A DNA stretch of 64,000 nt from Anaerocolumna jejuensis DSM 15929. GTDB lineage: Bacteria > Bacillota > Clostridia > Lachnospirales > Lachnospiraceae. Below the pieces are notes generated by a model that was given only the letters and a program-made list of their open reading frames with translations, did not search any database and was not told the DNA's origin. The first letter of the stretch is position 1, and each line of letters begins with the position of its first letter. The position numbers were made by a program, and so were the translations under genes. Shown in pieces: positions 1-9,098 of this stretch. Location: contig NZ_FRAC01000008.1 in assembly GCF_900142215.1 (NCBI RefSeq), forward strand, positions 62,001 to 126,000, given 5' to 3'.

Positions 1-668
1 TCAAATTTGCGAAGAGCATTGACAATCACGGATCTGGTGATTCCTACCCTGTCTGCAATCTTGCTAGCGACCAGAATTCCTTCATTTCCTTCCAGCTCCT
101 CGAATATATGGATAATCGCTTCCAACTCAGAAAAGGATAAGGTGCTGATTGCAGATTTTACAATCTGTACTTTACGGTTTTCTTCCGCACTTTCTTCATT
201 CACGGAACGCATCATTTCAAGTCCTACAACTGTTGTTCCGTATTCACTGAGTATAATATCATCTAAATCATATTGCTTCACGCTCTTATACAGGAACAAG
301 GTCCCAAGGCGTTCTCCTGCAATATCAATTGGAATGATAATTGCCTGATAGTTTATATCCGTATCCAATTCAAATCCAAGAGTCAACAGATTGACGTTTT
401 CTTTGGTGGAGAGGATGTTTAGAAGTCTTTCATTTAACATCTGATCAATGTATCCGCCAACGGCATCCTTAATCAGTTCCTTGATTTCCACAATATCGTC
501 CCTGTTCTTGATTCCTAAAACCTTGCCTTTTTTACTTATTACCAGAATATTGGACTCCAGAATCTCGCTTAACACCTCACAGATATCGTTAAAGACTACC
601 TTATGAGAATTGTTATTGTGTAATAGCTTATTAATCTTTCTCGTCTTATCCAGCAATTGTACACTCAT
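1..668 (-). CDS. codY: CodY, GTP- and branched-chain-amino-acid-sensing global regulator (C-terminus cut by window edge)
   Basis: Translating the minus strand from the ATG at 668 gives 222 residues of CodY, beginning MSVQLLDKTRKINKLL. The family is about 260 residues long, so roughly the last 40 lie beyond position 1. The N-terminal GAF domain that senses branched-chain amino acids is complete. The winged helix has begun, with the segment GILVASKIADRVGITRSVIV corresponding to the DNA-recognition region. A GGAGG site sits eight bases before the ATG and fixes the start. CodY represses amino-acid uptake, synthesis and stationary-phase genes when nutrients are plentiful. It follows topA with a 194-bp gap, an order common in clostridia, and that gap is long enough for its own promoter. 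Confidence 0.95.
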   Translation of the reverse strand, partial: MSVQLLDKTRKINKLLHNNNSHKVVFNDICEVLSEILESNILVISKKGKVLGIKNRDDIVEIKELIKDAVGGYIDQMLNERLLNILSTKENVNLLTLGFELDTDINYQAIIIPIDIAGERLGTLFLYKSVKQYDLDDIILSEYGTTVVGLEMMRSVNEESAEENRKVQIVKSAISTLSFSELEAIIHIFEELEGNEGILVASKIADRVGITRSVIVNALRKF

Positions 669-862
669 AAAATAACCTCCCAGTACCCCCGCTTTTTTAC
701 CTGATTTTTCAAAATAACCAGTAATTATTTCACAAAAGATAAGATACCGGTCATTTATATTAGCATTAGATAAATATTAACATACCCTTTTCATAAAAAC
801 AATAGTTATTTCTTGTTTTTGACGCACATTTTAATTAAATTTATCTGTTTTTCTTATATTTC

Positions 863-2917
863 TCATTTATTCACAACAATAAACCCACATTTATCATCGG
901 AACAAACCAGGCTGTTTCCTTTTTCTATCAATACTTTACCGCATTTAGGGCATTTCTGATTCGTGGGTTTCTGCCAGGACATAAATTCACATTCCGGATT
1001 ATCCTCACAGCCATAATACTTCCGGCCTTTTTTCGTCTTGCGGATTACAACGTCCTTTCCACACAGGGGACAGGCAACACCAATCTTTTCAAGATAGGGC
1101 TTTGTATTGCGGCATTCCGGAAAACCGGGGCAGGCTAAGAATTTCCCGTGAGGGCCATACTTGATTACCATGTTCCTGCCGCATTCTTCACATATAATAT
1201 CGGTTTTTTCATCTTCAATCTTGATTTCTTCCAGACTGTCTTTCGCATTTGTGACTGCTTCTTCAAGGTCCGGGTAGAAATTACGCACCACTGTCTTCCA
1301 GCCGACGCTGCCGTCTTCTACTTTGTCCAAAAGAGATTCCAGGTTTGCTGTGAAATTCACATCAACTATACTTGAAAATGCCTCTTTCATAATCTTATTC
1401 ACTACTTCGCCAAGTTCCGTTACATATAGATTCTTATTCTCTTTTACAACATACCTTCTGGCTAATATGGTGGTGATAGTCGGCGAATAGGTACTGGGCC
1501 GGCCGATGCCCAATTCTTCCAGTGTCTTAACCAGTGAAGCTTCCGTGTAGTGGGGCGATGCCTGTGTAAAATGCTGGGATGGATTGAATTCCAAAAGCTT
1601 GACGGCGGAAGCTTCCGTAATATCCTTTAGCATCGCATTGCTCTCATTTTCTTCCTCTTCGGAATAAACGCTTAAATATCCGTCAAAGACCATTTTGGAA
1701 GCAGAGGCACTGAACTTATATCCCTTTGCCTCTAATTTTACATTAATCGTCTCATACCTTGCCGGTGTCATCCGGCTTCCTACAAAACGCTTCCAGATAA
1801 GCTGATATAAACGGAACAGATCACGGCTTAAGGATTCCTTTACTATCACAGGGGTAAGGTCCGTATAAGTGGGCCGGATCGCTTCATGGGCATCCTGGAT
1901 TTTCTTTCCGTTTGTCTTTTTTTCTTCTACTTCCGATTTATAATTGCTGCCATAGGTTTTCTCTATAAAGTCTCTGGCAAAGGCATCCGCTTCTTCAGAA
2001 ATTCTGATGGAATCTGTTCTTAAATAGGTAATCAGACCTATTGTACCATGTCCCTTAATATCAATACCCTCATACAGCTGCTGTGCCAGCCGCATGGTCT
2101 TAGAGGTAGAAAAGTTCAGGGTCTTGGCTGCTTCCTGCTGCAAGGTACTGGTGGTGAAGGGCAGCGGCGGTTTCTTCTGCCTCTCTCCCCTTTTTATTTC
2201 TGAGATTTTAAATTCTGCATTTTCAAGCTCTTTAACAATCGTGTTTAATTCTTCTTCCGATGATATATTCTTCTTATCGGAAGAGCCGGTTATGAACTTG
2301 GCCACCAGGGGCTTTTTCTCCCCTTCTACCTGAAAGCTTCCTTCCAGGGTCCAATATTCCTCCGGTACGAAGGCATTGATTTCATCTTCCCTGTCACAAA
2401 TAATACGAAGGGCAACGGACTGTACACGTCCAGCACTTAATCCCCTCTTGACCTTTGCCCACAGCAAAGGGCTGATGCTGTAACCTACCATACGGTCAAG
2501 CATTCTTCTGGTCTGCTGGGAATCCACCAGGTCCATATCAATATCCCTTGCCTGTTTTATGGAGGATTTAACAGCATTTTTTGTAATTTCATTAAAAGTT
2601 ATCCGGCTGCTGGTTTTCTCATCCAGCTTTAAAGTTTTTGTCAAATGCCAGGATATTGCCTCCCCTTCGCGGTCAGGGTCAGTTGCCAGATATATCTTAT
2701 CTGCTTTTTTTACTTCTTTCCGCAGCTTTGCAAGAAGGTCTCCCTTTCCTCTAATGGTTATATATTTAGGTTCAAAATCATTTTCTATATCAATGCCAAG
2801 CTGACTCTTCGGCAAATCTCTGACATGTCCGTTTGAAGCCACTACTTCATAGTTTGCACCTAAAAACTTCTTTATGGTTTTTGCTTTTGCCGGTGATTCC
2901 ACAATAACTAGATTCAT
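863..2917 (-). CDS. topA: DNA topoisomerase I (type IA)
   Basis: This 684-residue protein relaxes negatively supercoiled DNA through a transient 5'-phosphotyrosine strand break. The N-terminal Toprim domain opens MNLVIVESPAKAKTIKKFLG and carries the acidic DPDREGEAISWH motif. The catalytic tyrosine lies in the motif GLITYLRTDSIRIS. The C-terminus has three CxxC-type zinc ribbons (CEECGRNMVIKYG, CPLCGKDVVIRK, CPKCGKVLIEKG), which bind single-stranded DNA. An in-frame GTG at 2923 overlaps the AGGGGAG ribosome binding site, so the ATG at 2917 is preferred. It lies between dprA and codY on the same strand. Confidence 0.96.
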   Translation of the reverse strand: MNLVIVESPAKAKTIKKFLGANYEVVASNGHVRDLPKSQLGIDIENDFEPKYITIRGKGDLLAKLRKEVKKADKIYLATDPDREGEAISWHLTKTLKLDEKTSSRITFNEITKNAVKSSIKQARDIDMDLVDSQQTRRMLDRMVGYSISPLLWAKVKRGLSAGRVQSVALRIICDREDEINAFVPEEYWTLEGSFQVEGEKKPLVAKFITGSSDKKNISSEEELNTIVKELENAEFKISEIKRGERQKKPPLPFTTSTLQQEAAKTLNFSTSKTMRLAQQLYEGIDIKGHGTIGLITYLRTDSIRISEEADAFARDFIEKTYGSNYKSEVEEKKTNGKKIQDAHEAIRPTYTDLTPVIVKESLSRDLFRLYQLIWKRFVGSRMTPARYETINVKLEAKGYKFSASASKMVFDGYLSVYSEEEENESNAMLKDITEASAVKLLEFNPSQHFTQASPHYTEASLVKTLEELGIGRPSTYSPTITTILARRYVVKENKNLYVTELGEVVNKIMKEAFSSIVDVNFTANLESLLDKVEDGSVGWKTVVRNFYPDLEEAVTNAKDSLEEIKIEDEKTDIICEECGRNMVIKYGPHGKFLACPGFPECRNTKPYLEKIGVACPLCGKDVVIRKTKKGRKYYGCEDNPECEFMSWQKPTNQKCPKCGKVLIEKGNSLVCSDDKCGFIVVNK

Positions 2918-2985
2918 GCGCACTCCCCTATCTGAATTTCCTGTTTCTTATTCTGCCGGAGGGAGAGAAGCATCCTCTCCCTTCC

Positions 2986-4074
2986 TTATATATCAGTCAC
3001 ATAATAATTTGCTCTGGTTTGTTTAATATAATTCTTATATTCTAATTGAAATAATACCGAAGCTAATGCTCCGATGGACAAATCAGCTTCTTTTGCAATG
3101 TCGTTCAAGTGTTTCGGGATACGACTTAAACAAGCATACACTATTTTTTCATTTGCTTCAAGTAATTTATCATTTTTTTTATCATCTTTAGTAATTTTTT
3201 TACAGATTTGAATGTAATCTTCCAGGATATCTTCCGGGTTTGTACACAGTTTGGCACCCATTTTAAGGATATTATTGCAGCCGTCACTTAGCACATCCCC
3301 CGGCCTTCCCGGTATGGCATAGATATTTTTCCCCTGCTCCAGACCATAGTCCACGGTAATTAAGGAGCCGCTTTTTTCCCTGGCCTCTACTACCAGTATC
3401 CCGTCGGAGAGTCCGCTTATAATCCTGTTTCTCATTGGAAAATGATATGCCCGGGGCTGAGTCATAGGCCCATACTCCGACAAAATTCCTCCGCCATTAC
3501 CGATTTTTAAATAAAGGTTGAAATTCTCAACAGGATAACAAACATCCACACCACAGCCAAGGACAGCGAATGTATCTCCTTCTCCCATTAATGCCCCTTC
3601 ATGGGCCGCTCCGTCAATACCCGCAGCCATTCCGCTGATTACCCCTGCACCCGCTCTTGCCAATTCCTTTGCAAAGCTCCTTGCCGTTTCCAATCCATAA
3701 TCGGAACAATTTCTTGCTCCGATTACCGCTATGTTGATTCTGTCTTTTTCCGGCAACTTTCCTTTATAGAATATCCCTAATGGCGGTTCATATATATTTT
3801 TTAACTTTTCCGGATACTCCCCGTCCTCTATCGTTACAAAATATATGCCCTTATCCGCCAGTTTAGCATAGCTTTCCTCTACGCAGCCATTCATTCGGCT
3901 TATTTTTATCCGTTCAATATCTTTTTCAGTAAGTATCAAAATGCTGGAATAATTCTCTATCTTTTCCTTAAAAGCTGCCTCCGGTGAAGAGAAAAAGGAA
4001 AGGATAGCTTCCTTTTTCTTTTGCCCTAATTCTAACATTGCACAAAGCCAATACCAATATTCTTTTTCTGTCAT
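2986..4074 (-). CDS. dprA: DprA/Smf DNA-processing protein
   Basis: This 362-residue protein belongs to the DprA family, which protects incoming single-stranded DNA and loads RecA during natural transformation. The Rossmann-like core is clear: VIGARNCSDYGLETARSFAKEL, then SGMAAGIDGAAHEGAL, then the GCGVDVCYPVENFNLY and SEYGPMTQPRAYHFPMRNRI segments. A C-terminal winged-helix-like domain follows, roughly residues 300-360. AAGAAAGGG precedes the ATG. It lies just downstream of comM, and together with the ComEC-like protein at 7.2 kb it is a competence-associated gene. Such genes are widely conserved in Firmicutes, so natural competence is not demonstrated here. Confidence 0.95.
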   Translation of the reverse strand: MTEKEYWYWLCAMLELGQKKKEAILSFFSSPEAAFKEKIENYSSILILTEKDIERIKISRMNGCVEESYAKLADKGIYFVTIEDGEYPEKLKNIYEPPLGIFYKGKLPEKDRINIAVIGARNCSDYGLETARSFAKELARAGAGVISGMAAGIDGAAHEGALMGEGDTFAVLGCGVDVCYPVENFNLYLKIGNGGGILSEYGPMTQPRAYHFPMRNRIISGLSDGILVVEAREKSGSLITVDYGLEQGKNIYAIPGRPGDVLSDGCNNILKMGAKLCTNPEDILEDYIQICKKITKDDKKNDKLLEANEKIVYACLSRIPKHLNDIAKEADLSIGALASVLFQLEYKNYIKQTRANYYVTDI

Positions 4075-4118
4075 GCCTGTCCCTTTCTTACATTTTCTTT
4101 ATTTGTTATGGGTAGAAA

Positions 4119-5648
4119 CTATTCCCAGTACTTTTTATCCATGCTGCGGTAGCAGACTGCTTCCGTTAAATGCTTTGCATTGATTCTTTCCTCCCCTTCC
4201 AAGTCTGCAATTGTTCTTGCTACCTTTAAGATTCTGTGATAAGCTCTGGCGCTTAAATGAAGCCTGTTATACGCCTCCTCCATGATTTTTTCTTCCTCCT
4301 TTTCCAATTTGCAGTAAACGGCCAGCATTTTGGCGCTTAGCTGGGAGTTAAATTGGATGTTTTCCTTTTCATACCGGACATACTGTAGCTCTCTTGCCAG
4401 CTTGATACGCTCTCTTATGGAAGCGGAAGTCTCGCCCTTCTCCTGCTTCTTTAATTCCCGGTAGTCTGTCTGAGGTACTTCGATACTGATATCAATTCTG
4501 TCCAGGAGGGGCCGGCTGATTTTCCCAAGATAATGCCTTACCTGGGAAAGGGAGCACCTGCATTTATTCCTGTCCGGGTAATACCCGCAGTTACAGGGGT
4601 TCATGGCAGCGCAGAGCATAAGATTTGCCGGATACCGGTAGGTTCCGTTGAGCCTTGTGATTGTTATTTCATTTTCTTCCAGTGGCTGTCTTAGAATTTC
4701 TATTGTATTGCGGTTAAATTCCGGAAATTCGTCCAGAAACAGGACTCCCAAATGGGCAAGACTGATTTCACCGGGCATTGGAAATCTTCCGCCGCCGGTT
4801 AAAGCTGTTGTTGTGATTGTGTGATGGGGTGACCGAAAGGGCCTGTTGCGAATTAAAGACTGATTATTGTCAAGAAGACCGGAAACACTGTATATTTTTG
4901 AGATTTCCAAACTCTCCTCAAAGGAAAGCTCCGGAAGAATGGTGGGTATTCTTTTTGCAAGCATGGTTTTCCCGGAACCGGGAGGACCGATCAATAAGAT
5001 ATTGTGCATGCCGCAGGCCGCAATTTCTATGGCCCGTTTGGCTAATTCCTGTCCGACGATATCGGAAAAATCAACCTCATAGGGTTCTTTCCCCGGTTTC
5101 AGCTCCTCTTCCTTTAACACACAGGGGTCTATCATCGGACTTCCCTTCAGGAAGCCTGCCAGCTGTACCAGGTTTTCAGCGCCATATACCTCAATGCCCT
5201 GAACCACAGCACCTTCCCTTACGTTGCAGGCAGGCACAATACACCTTTTAAAGCCCTGTTCATAGGCCATGTACACAATGGGCAGGACGCCATTGACCTT
5301 CTTAATCTCTCCGTTTAAACTCAATTCACCGATAAACAGGGTGCCTTCAAGACTTTCCTCTGTAAGAAATCCAAGAGAAACAAGAACCGAAACTGCAATG
5401 GGCAAATCAAAAGCCGTGCCCTCCTTGCGCATATCTGCCGGCGAAAGATTGATGGTTATTCGTTTTGCCGGTAAACGATAACCGGAATTCTTCAAAGAAA
5501 TGCGGACCCGTTCCCTGGCCTCCCGAACCTCCGAGCCAAGGTAACCTACCAGGTCAAACACTGGCAAGCCGTCACTGATATCTGCTTCTACCGTGACAAT
5601 CCTGCTTTCGATTCCGTGAACTGCTCCGCTAAAGACTTTACTAAACAT
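4119..5648 (-). CDS. comM: YifB/ComM family Mg-chelatase-like AAA+ ATPase
   Basis: This protein of 509 residues has an N-terminal Lon-protease-like fold (DGLPVFDLVGYLGSEVREAR), a Mg-chelatase AAA+ core and a C-terminal chelatase domain. The Walker A motif is GPPGSGKTMLAKR and the Walker B region is LGVLFLDEFPEF. A cysteine-rich insert (CNCGYYPDRNKCRC) is typical of the family. ComM acts as a hexameric branch-migration helicase during transformation in other bacteria. A strong AAGGAG six bases before the ATG at 5648 makes that the likely start rather than the in-frame ATG at 5663. Its upstream side faces a large two-hairpin repeat. Confidence 0.94.
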   Translation of the reverse strand: MFSKVFSGAVHGIESRIVTVEADISDGLPVFDLVGYLGSEVREARERVRISLKNSGYRLPAKRITINLSPADMRKEGTAFDLPIAVSVLVSLGFLTEESLEGTLFIGELSLNGEIKKVNGVLPIVYMAYEQGFKRCIVPACNVREGAVVQGIEVYGAENLVQLAGFLKGSPMIDPCVLKEEELKPGKEPYEVDFSDIVGQELAKRAIEIAACGMHNILLIGPPGSGKTMLAKRIPTILPELSFEESLEISKIYSVSGLLDNNQSLIRNRPFRSPHHTITTTALTGGGRFPMPGEISLAHLGVLFLDEFPEFNRNTIEILRQPLEENEITITRLNGTYRYPANLMLCAAMNPCNCGYYPDRNKCRCSLSQVRHYLGKISRPLLDRIDISIEVPQTDYRELKKQEKGETSASIRERIKLARELQYVRYEKENIQFNSQLSAKMLAVYCKLEKEEEKIMEEAYNRLHLSARAYHRILKVARTIADLEGEERINAKHLTEAVCYRSMDKKYWE

Positions 5649-5756
5649 TGTGCTCCTTTCCATAACTCTTAAAAGGGAGCATCATCCATGAAGAGTATAA
5701 CAAAACTGGGGGGGATTTACAAGTGTGACTTTATGTAGGGGAGGGGATTTGGAAGT

Positions 5757-5996
5757 GGACGATAATTAGGGCTGTATTCCTTCGGGTTTCTCGTTCAGGA
5801 CTCCAAATTCCACTAAAATGGCAGAAACTATTCCTGGGAAGAGTAAATGATACCAAACTTGCTGCAGCTGTTATCGCAGTGTACTGTTGAGAGCTTCGAA
5901 CAGTGGTATCATTTTCTCTAGTCATAGTTTCTGCCATTTAAGTGTCATTAAGGAGTCCTTCAATAGAAACCCGAAGGAATACAGCCCTAATTATCT
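5757..5996. repeat. Long hairpin element, copy 1a (inverted orientation)
   Basis: This is a ~240-bp inverted repeat with no convincing gene. The outermost 28 bases (5763-5790) pair perfectly with 5966-5993. Inner arms around ATGGCAGAAACTATTCC and TAGTTTCTGCCAT pair less perfectly. The element starts GGACGAT and ends ATTATCTG, the ends shared by the other copies when read in this orientation. Together with copy 1b it fills the gap of more than 600 bp between comM and nrdR. A 68-codon open frame inside it is a by-product of the palindrome. Confidence 0.85.
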
Positions 5997-6049
5997 GGGT
6001 ATTGCAATTGGGTTCTAAATGCATTATATGTATGTAAATTTGAAATTCC

Positions 6050-6293
6050 CAGATGAATTGGGCTTTCTGTTTAGGCGTTTTGTCTTGAAAGGTTCCTTAA
6101 TGACACTGAAACGCCGGCAGCTATGACTAGGTAAAGCAGCTCCACTGTCTGAGCACAATACATATTACGTACTTCTCATCCTTCCAGCGAGTTTGGAGCT
6201 GCTTTGCCTGCCAGGAATAGCTGCCGGCGTTTCTAGTGGAATAAGGAACCTTGAAAACAAAACGCCTAAACAGAAAGCCCAATTCATCGTCCG
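6050..6293. repeat. Long hairpin element, copy 1b (forward orientation)
   Basis: This is the second hairpin of the pair. It starts CAGATGA and ends TCATCGTCCG. Outer arms 6055-6081 and 6259-6285 are perfectly complementary over 27 bases, yet their sequence is unrelated to the arms of copy 1a. The inner core (GACTAGGTAAAGCAGC, GCGAGTTTGGAGCTGC, CTGCCAGGAATAGCTG) is recognisably the same as in the other copies. The spacer between copies 1a and 1b is about 55 bp. Confidence 0.85.
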
Positions 6294-6312
6294 CTTCCAC
6301 AGCCTAATTATC

Positions 6313-6771
6313 CTATTTCTTAGTATCCAATATCTTTTTCAATTCATCCATAAAGGTATTCACATCCTTAAACTCCCTATAAACCGAAGCAAATCTCACA
6401 TAAGCCACCGCATCCAGATCCTTTAGCTTATCCATTACGATTTCCCCAATTACGGAGCTTTTGATTTCCTTTTCTTCCATATTAAATATAATCGTTTCCA
6501 CTTCATCGACCAGTGACTTCATCTGGTCAACGGATATGGGTCTTTTATGGCAGGAACGAAAAACTCCTGCTTCAATTTTGGACCTGTCATAGGGCTCTCT
6601 GTTATTATCTTTTTTGATAACTACCAGGGGGATAGCCTCTACCTTTTCATAAGTTGTAAACCGTTTGGAGCATTCATCGCACTGCCGTCTTCTTCTAATG
6701 GAGCTTCCGTCATCCGCCGGCCTCGAGTCTATTACTCTTGTATTTTCATCACCGCAAAAAGGGCATCTCAT
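6313..6771 (-). CDS. nrdR: NrdR, ATP/dATP-sensing repressor of ribonucleotide reductase genes
   Basis: This 152-residue protein has the NrdR layout. An N-terminal zinc ribbon begins MRCPFCGDENTRVIDSRPAD and closes with CDECSKRFTTYE, followed by an ATP-cone domain of roughly residues 45-135. The motif RRRRQCDECSKRFTTYE is diagnostic. NrdR binds NrdR boxes upstream of nrd operons and represses them when dATP is high. No nrd gene lies in this window. It is followed, on its own strand, by the two-hairpin repeat that separates it from comM. Confidence 0.97.
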   Translation of the reverse strand: MRCPFCGDENTRVIDSRPADDGSSIRRRRQCDECSKRFTTYEKVEAIPLVVIKKDNNREPYDRSKIEAGVFRSCHKRPISVDQMKSLVDEVETIIFNMEEKEIKSSVIGEIVMDKLKDLDAVAYVRFASVYREFKDVNTFMDELKKILDTKK

Positions 6772-6930
6772 ACCATATACCTTATCCTTCCCTCAAAACT
6801 GTTCTAATAAATTATTAAGCTATTTTAAATTGATTATATTGAAAGTTATTCCATCGGTCAAGATATTTTATTGTTTCAGTGTACATATATTTAATAATAA
6901 TGGCATTTTAAGACATAGGAGGGCTGCCGT

Positions 6931-7194
6931 ATGAGACTGTGCGATTTAAAGCAAAAGGAAGTTATTAACTGTAGGGACGGAGAAAGGCTTGGCTATGTCT
7001 GCGACCTGGAGTTTGATGTGAATACAGGTATAATTACCCATATCATTGTTCCTGGCCCCTGTAAAATATGGGGTATTATAGGCAGGGACCAGGAGTATAT
7101 CATTGGCTATAACTGCATTAAGCAGATTGGAGCCGATGTTATTCTGGTTGATATCGATGCCGAAAAGGTTCTGATTAAATCTGCCTATATTTGA
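6931..7194 (+). CDS. ylmC: YlmC/YmxH family PRC-barrel sporulation protein
   Basis: This 87-residue protein is a single PRC-barrel domain: MRLCDLKQKEVINCRDGERLG, then a barrel with IIVPGPCKIWGIIGRDQEYI. The YlmC/YmxH family is restricted mainly to spore-forming Firmicutes. It is often found near sporulation sigma-factor genes, as here with sigG and sigE about 2 kb away. Its molecular role is not established. A TAGGAGGG site lies seven bases before the ATG. It is transcribed towards the metallo-beta-lactamase gene, and the two stop codons are 11 bp apart. Confidence 0.9.
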   Translation: MRLCDLKQKEVINCRDGERLGYVCDLEFDVNTGIITHIIVPGPCKIWGIIGRDQEYIIGYNCIKQIGADVILVDIDAEKVLIKSAYI

Positions 7195-7205
7195 TTTATA
7201 CAGCC

Positions 7206-8264
7206 TTAGGGCTTACAAACGCTGCAGGGCTCATACCCTTCTTCTTTTGCTTTTTTAAGGGAAAAGGACCTGTAATTTCCTTTTAGATACTTACAATCCT
7301 TTCTATGGTACTTATTTCCCTTTTCTGTAACATATACCAGCCTGCCGCTGTTATCGGCATCCTTATTTTTATATGTATTTTGAGTTTTTACGGATAAATT
7401 TTTACCGTCACTGGTAATGATTATGGTTCCCTGTTTATCTGTGCGGTAGGTCTGCACGTCTTCCTCTTCCAGGCTTGCAAGGGTCGCGCTTGCAGGGTGT
7501 CCATAGGTATTGCCTTTGCCTACGGATATTACCGCATAGGTTGGGTCGACTGCTTTTAAGAATTCGGTACAGCTGCTGGTGGAAGAGCCGTGGTGGTTCA
7601 CCTTTAAGACATCTGCTTCTATGGTTCTTCCGCTTGCAACAAGGTCCTTTTCTGCTACTTCCTCCATATCGCCGGTAAAGAGAAAGGAATTCTTTCCGTT
7701 AGTAAGCCTGATTCCCAAAGAGTAATTATTTGCATTATCCCCATAGTCTTTATCAAGAGGTGTAACAAAAGTAAAGGATGCATCACCCAGGGTGTAGCTG
7801 TCACCGGCAGTGGGATATGTCTTCTTTATTTTCTTTCTGCTGATTACCTGCAGCAGGTTATCATAAGTGGCGGAACTGTAATCAAAATCACTTAAGAATA
7901 CCTCTTCAGTATTGCAAGATTGTATCACCTTTGCAATTCCTCCAATATGGTCGCTGTGGGGATGGGTACCTATGATGTATTTTAATTCCTTTATATGCTC
8001 ACTTGCAATTGCATCTGCTACAGTGTCCCCTTCCTCCACTTCGCCTGCATCAATCAGCATAGCCTCGCCTTTGGATTCTATCAGGATAGAATCCCCTTGC
8101 CCGACATCCAGATACATTACCTTCAGAAGGCCGGTATCGGTAACCGTATTGGTTTCCTCAACGGTACATCCGCTTAAAGCAAGAAATAGTAATACCAGGG
8201 AAAATAGTTTTAAAAACCTCTTAATTTTACAGTACTTATCAGCGTTGTTCATTATTTTTACCAT
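7206..8264 (-). CDS. Secreted ComEC/Rec2-like metallo-beta-lactamase-fold lipoprotein
   Basis: The N-terminus is a lipoprotein signal peptide ending LFLALSGC, with the cysteine as lipidation site. The mature protein is therefore predicted to sit on the outer face of the membrane. The catalytic domain matches the hydrolase part of ComEC: YLDVGQGDSILIES, the metal-binding GTHPHSDHIGGI, FTGDMEE and NHHGSSTSS. The C-terminal ~45 residues hold YHRKDCKYLKGN and EPCSVCKP, a small cysteine-rich module resembling the Ada metal-binding domain seen on other clostridial nucleases. A role in extracellular DNA or nucleotide cleavage is inferred. It lacks the membrane channel part of ComEC, so it is not the transformation pore. 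Confidence 0.85.
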   Translation of the reverse strand: MVKIMNNADKYCKIKRFLKLFSLVLLFLALSGCTVEETNTVTDTGLLKVMYLDVGQGDSILIESKGEAMLIDAGEVEEGDTVADAIASEHIKELKYIIGTHPHSDHIGGIAKVIQSCNTEEVFLSDFDYSSATYDNLLQVISRKKIKKTYPTAGDSYTLGDASFTFVTPLDKDYGDNANNYSLGIRLTNGKNSFLFTGDMEEVAEKDLVASGRTIEADVLKVNHHGSSTSSCTEFLKAVDPTYAVISVGKGNTYGHPASATLASLEEEDVQTYRTDKQGTIIITSDGKNLSVKTQNTYKNKDADNSGRLVYVTEKGNKYHRKDCKYLKGNYRSFSLKKAKEEGYEPCSVCKP

Positions 8265-8482
8265 CCTTTGTTAAAGCAATGCTTTTATAGCTTACTAAAG
8301 GTTGGTTAAAAAATCAATACAAAAAAGCACCCCTGCACGACATACGCATGAGTATTTCTTCCCAATTATCTGCATTTGCCAGCGTAGCAAATAGAACTAT
8401 CACCAGTATATCCTTTAAACAGTGCCTAACCTTCGCCTGCTGACGGCTGTCTTCAATTATTTCAATTCAAGGGGATTGGGAA

Positions 8483-8721
8483 CGGACGATGATTTTGGCT
8501 TACCTTTCGTGATTTTCTCGTTCGGGGTTCCGAATTCCACTAAAATGCCGGCAGCTGTTCCTGGCAGGTGAAATTATACCAAACTCGCTGGAAGGCTGTT
8601 ACAGTGTGAAGCTGTGAGCTCAGACAGTGGTATAATTTTACCTAGGAACAGCTGCCGCCATTTAAGTGTCATTAGGGAACTCCTCAATAGAAAATTACGA
8701 AAGGTAAGCCAAAATCATCTG
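8483..8721. repeat. Long hairpin element, copy 2a (inverted orientation)
   Basis: The element starts CGGACGATGA and ends TCATCTG. Its outer 31 bases on the left (8489-8519) pair with 8689-8719 with a single G-T mismatch. The arm sequence again differs from every other copy. The core is shared: CTAAAATGCCGGCAGCTG, CTAGGAACAGCTG and TTTAAGTGTCATTAGG. It lies between sigG and the ComEC-like gene, in an 830-bp gap with no credible gene. Bases upstream (ACGCATGA near 8343, GTGCCTAACCTTCGCCTGC near 8424) recur near 53.1-53.2 kb, so the repeat extends beyond the hairpin. Confidence 0.85.
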
Positions 8722-8815
8722 GGGATTGGCAATAAACCCTTGGAAGTTTTTTTGTTGTCTATGTTTTATAGGGTTTAGGAACGGCAAACCCATAAGACTA
8801 AATAATGGATATACA

Positions 8816-9054
8816 CAGATGACCAAGGGGGTTGTATTGGCATTTTGTCTCAAGAGGTTCCTTATGACACTTAAGCGGCAGGAAACGTGACTAGGTAAAG
8901 CAATGCCACTGTTTGAGCTTGATAACTAACACAGCCCTATTTGTTTCAGCGAGTTTGGCATTGATTTGCCTGCCAGTCACGTTTTCTGCCGCTTTAGTGG
9001 AATAAGGGTTCTCGTGTAACAAAAGGTCAATACAACCCCCTTGGTCATCGTCCG
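8816..9054. repeat. Long hairpin element, copy 2b (forward orientation)
   Basis: This hairpin is the forward partner of copy 2a. The outer arm GATGACCAAGGGGGTTGTAT pairs with ATACAACCCCCTTGGTCATC. The core AAGCGGCAGGAAACGTGACT pairs imperfectly with AGTCACGTTTTCTGCCGCT. It is preceded by the conserved flank AATAATGGATATACACAG and followed by CCATAAACTTCCTTTATGCA. It is nearly identical to copy 5 at 53.35 kb. Confidence 0.87.
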
Positions 9055-9098
9055 GTCCCATAAACTTCCTTTATGCATTTATTTAGTTGTTTTATAAT

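Noticed and set aside
4817..5251. A 144-codon plus-strand open frame.
   Set aside because: It is antisense to the conserved ATPase core of comM and shows no domain of its own.
5731..5937. A 68-codon minus-strand open frame between comM and nrdR.
   Set aside because: It lies entirely within the palindromic hairpin element and includes its pairing arms.
5757..9054. The large hairpins as an insertion sequence or a transposon with its transposase.
   Set aside because: No transposase or other gene is inside any copy. A non-autonomous element or structured RNA remains possible.
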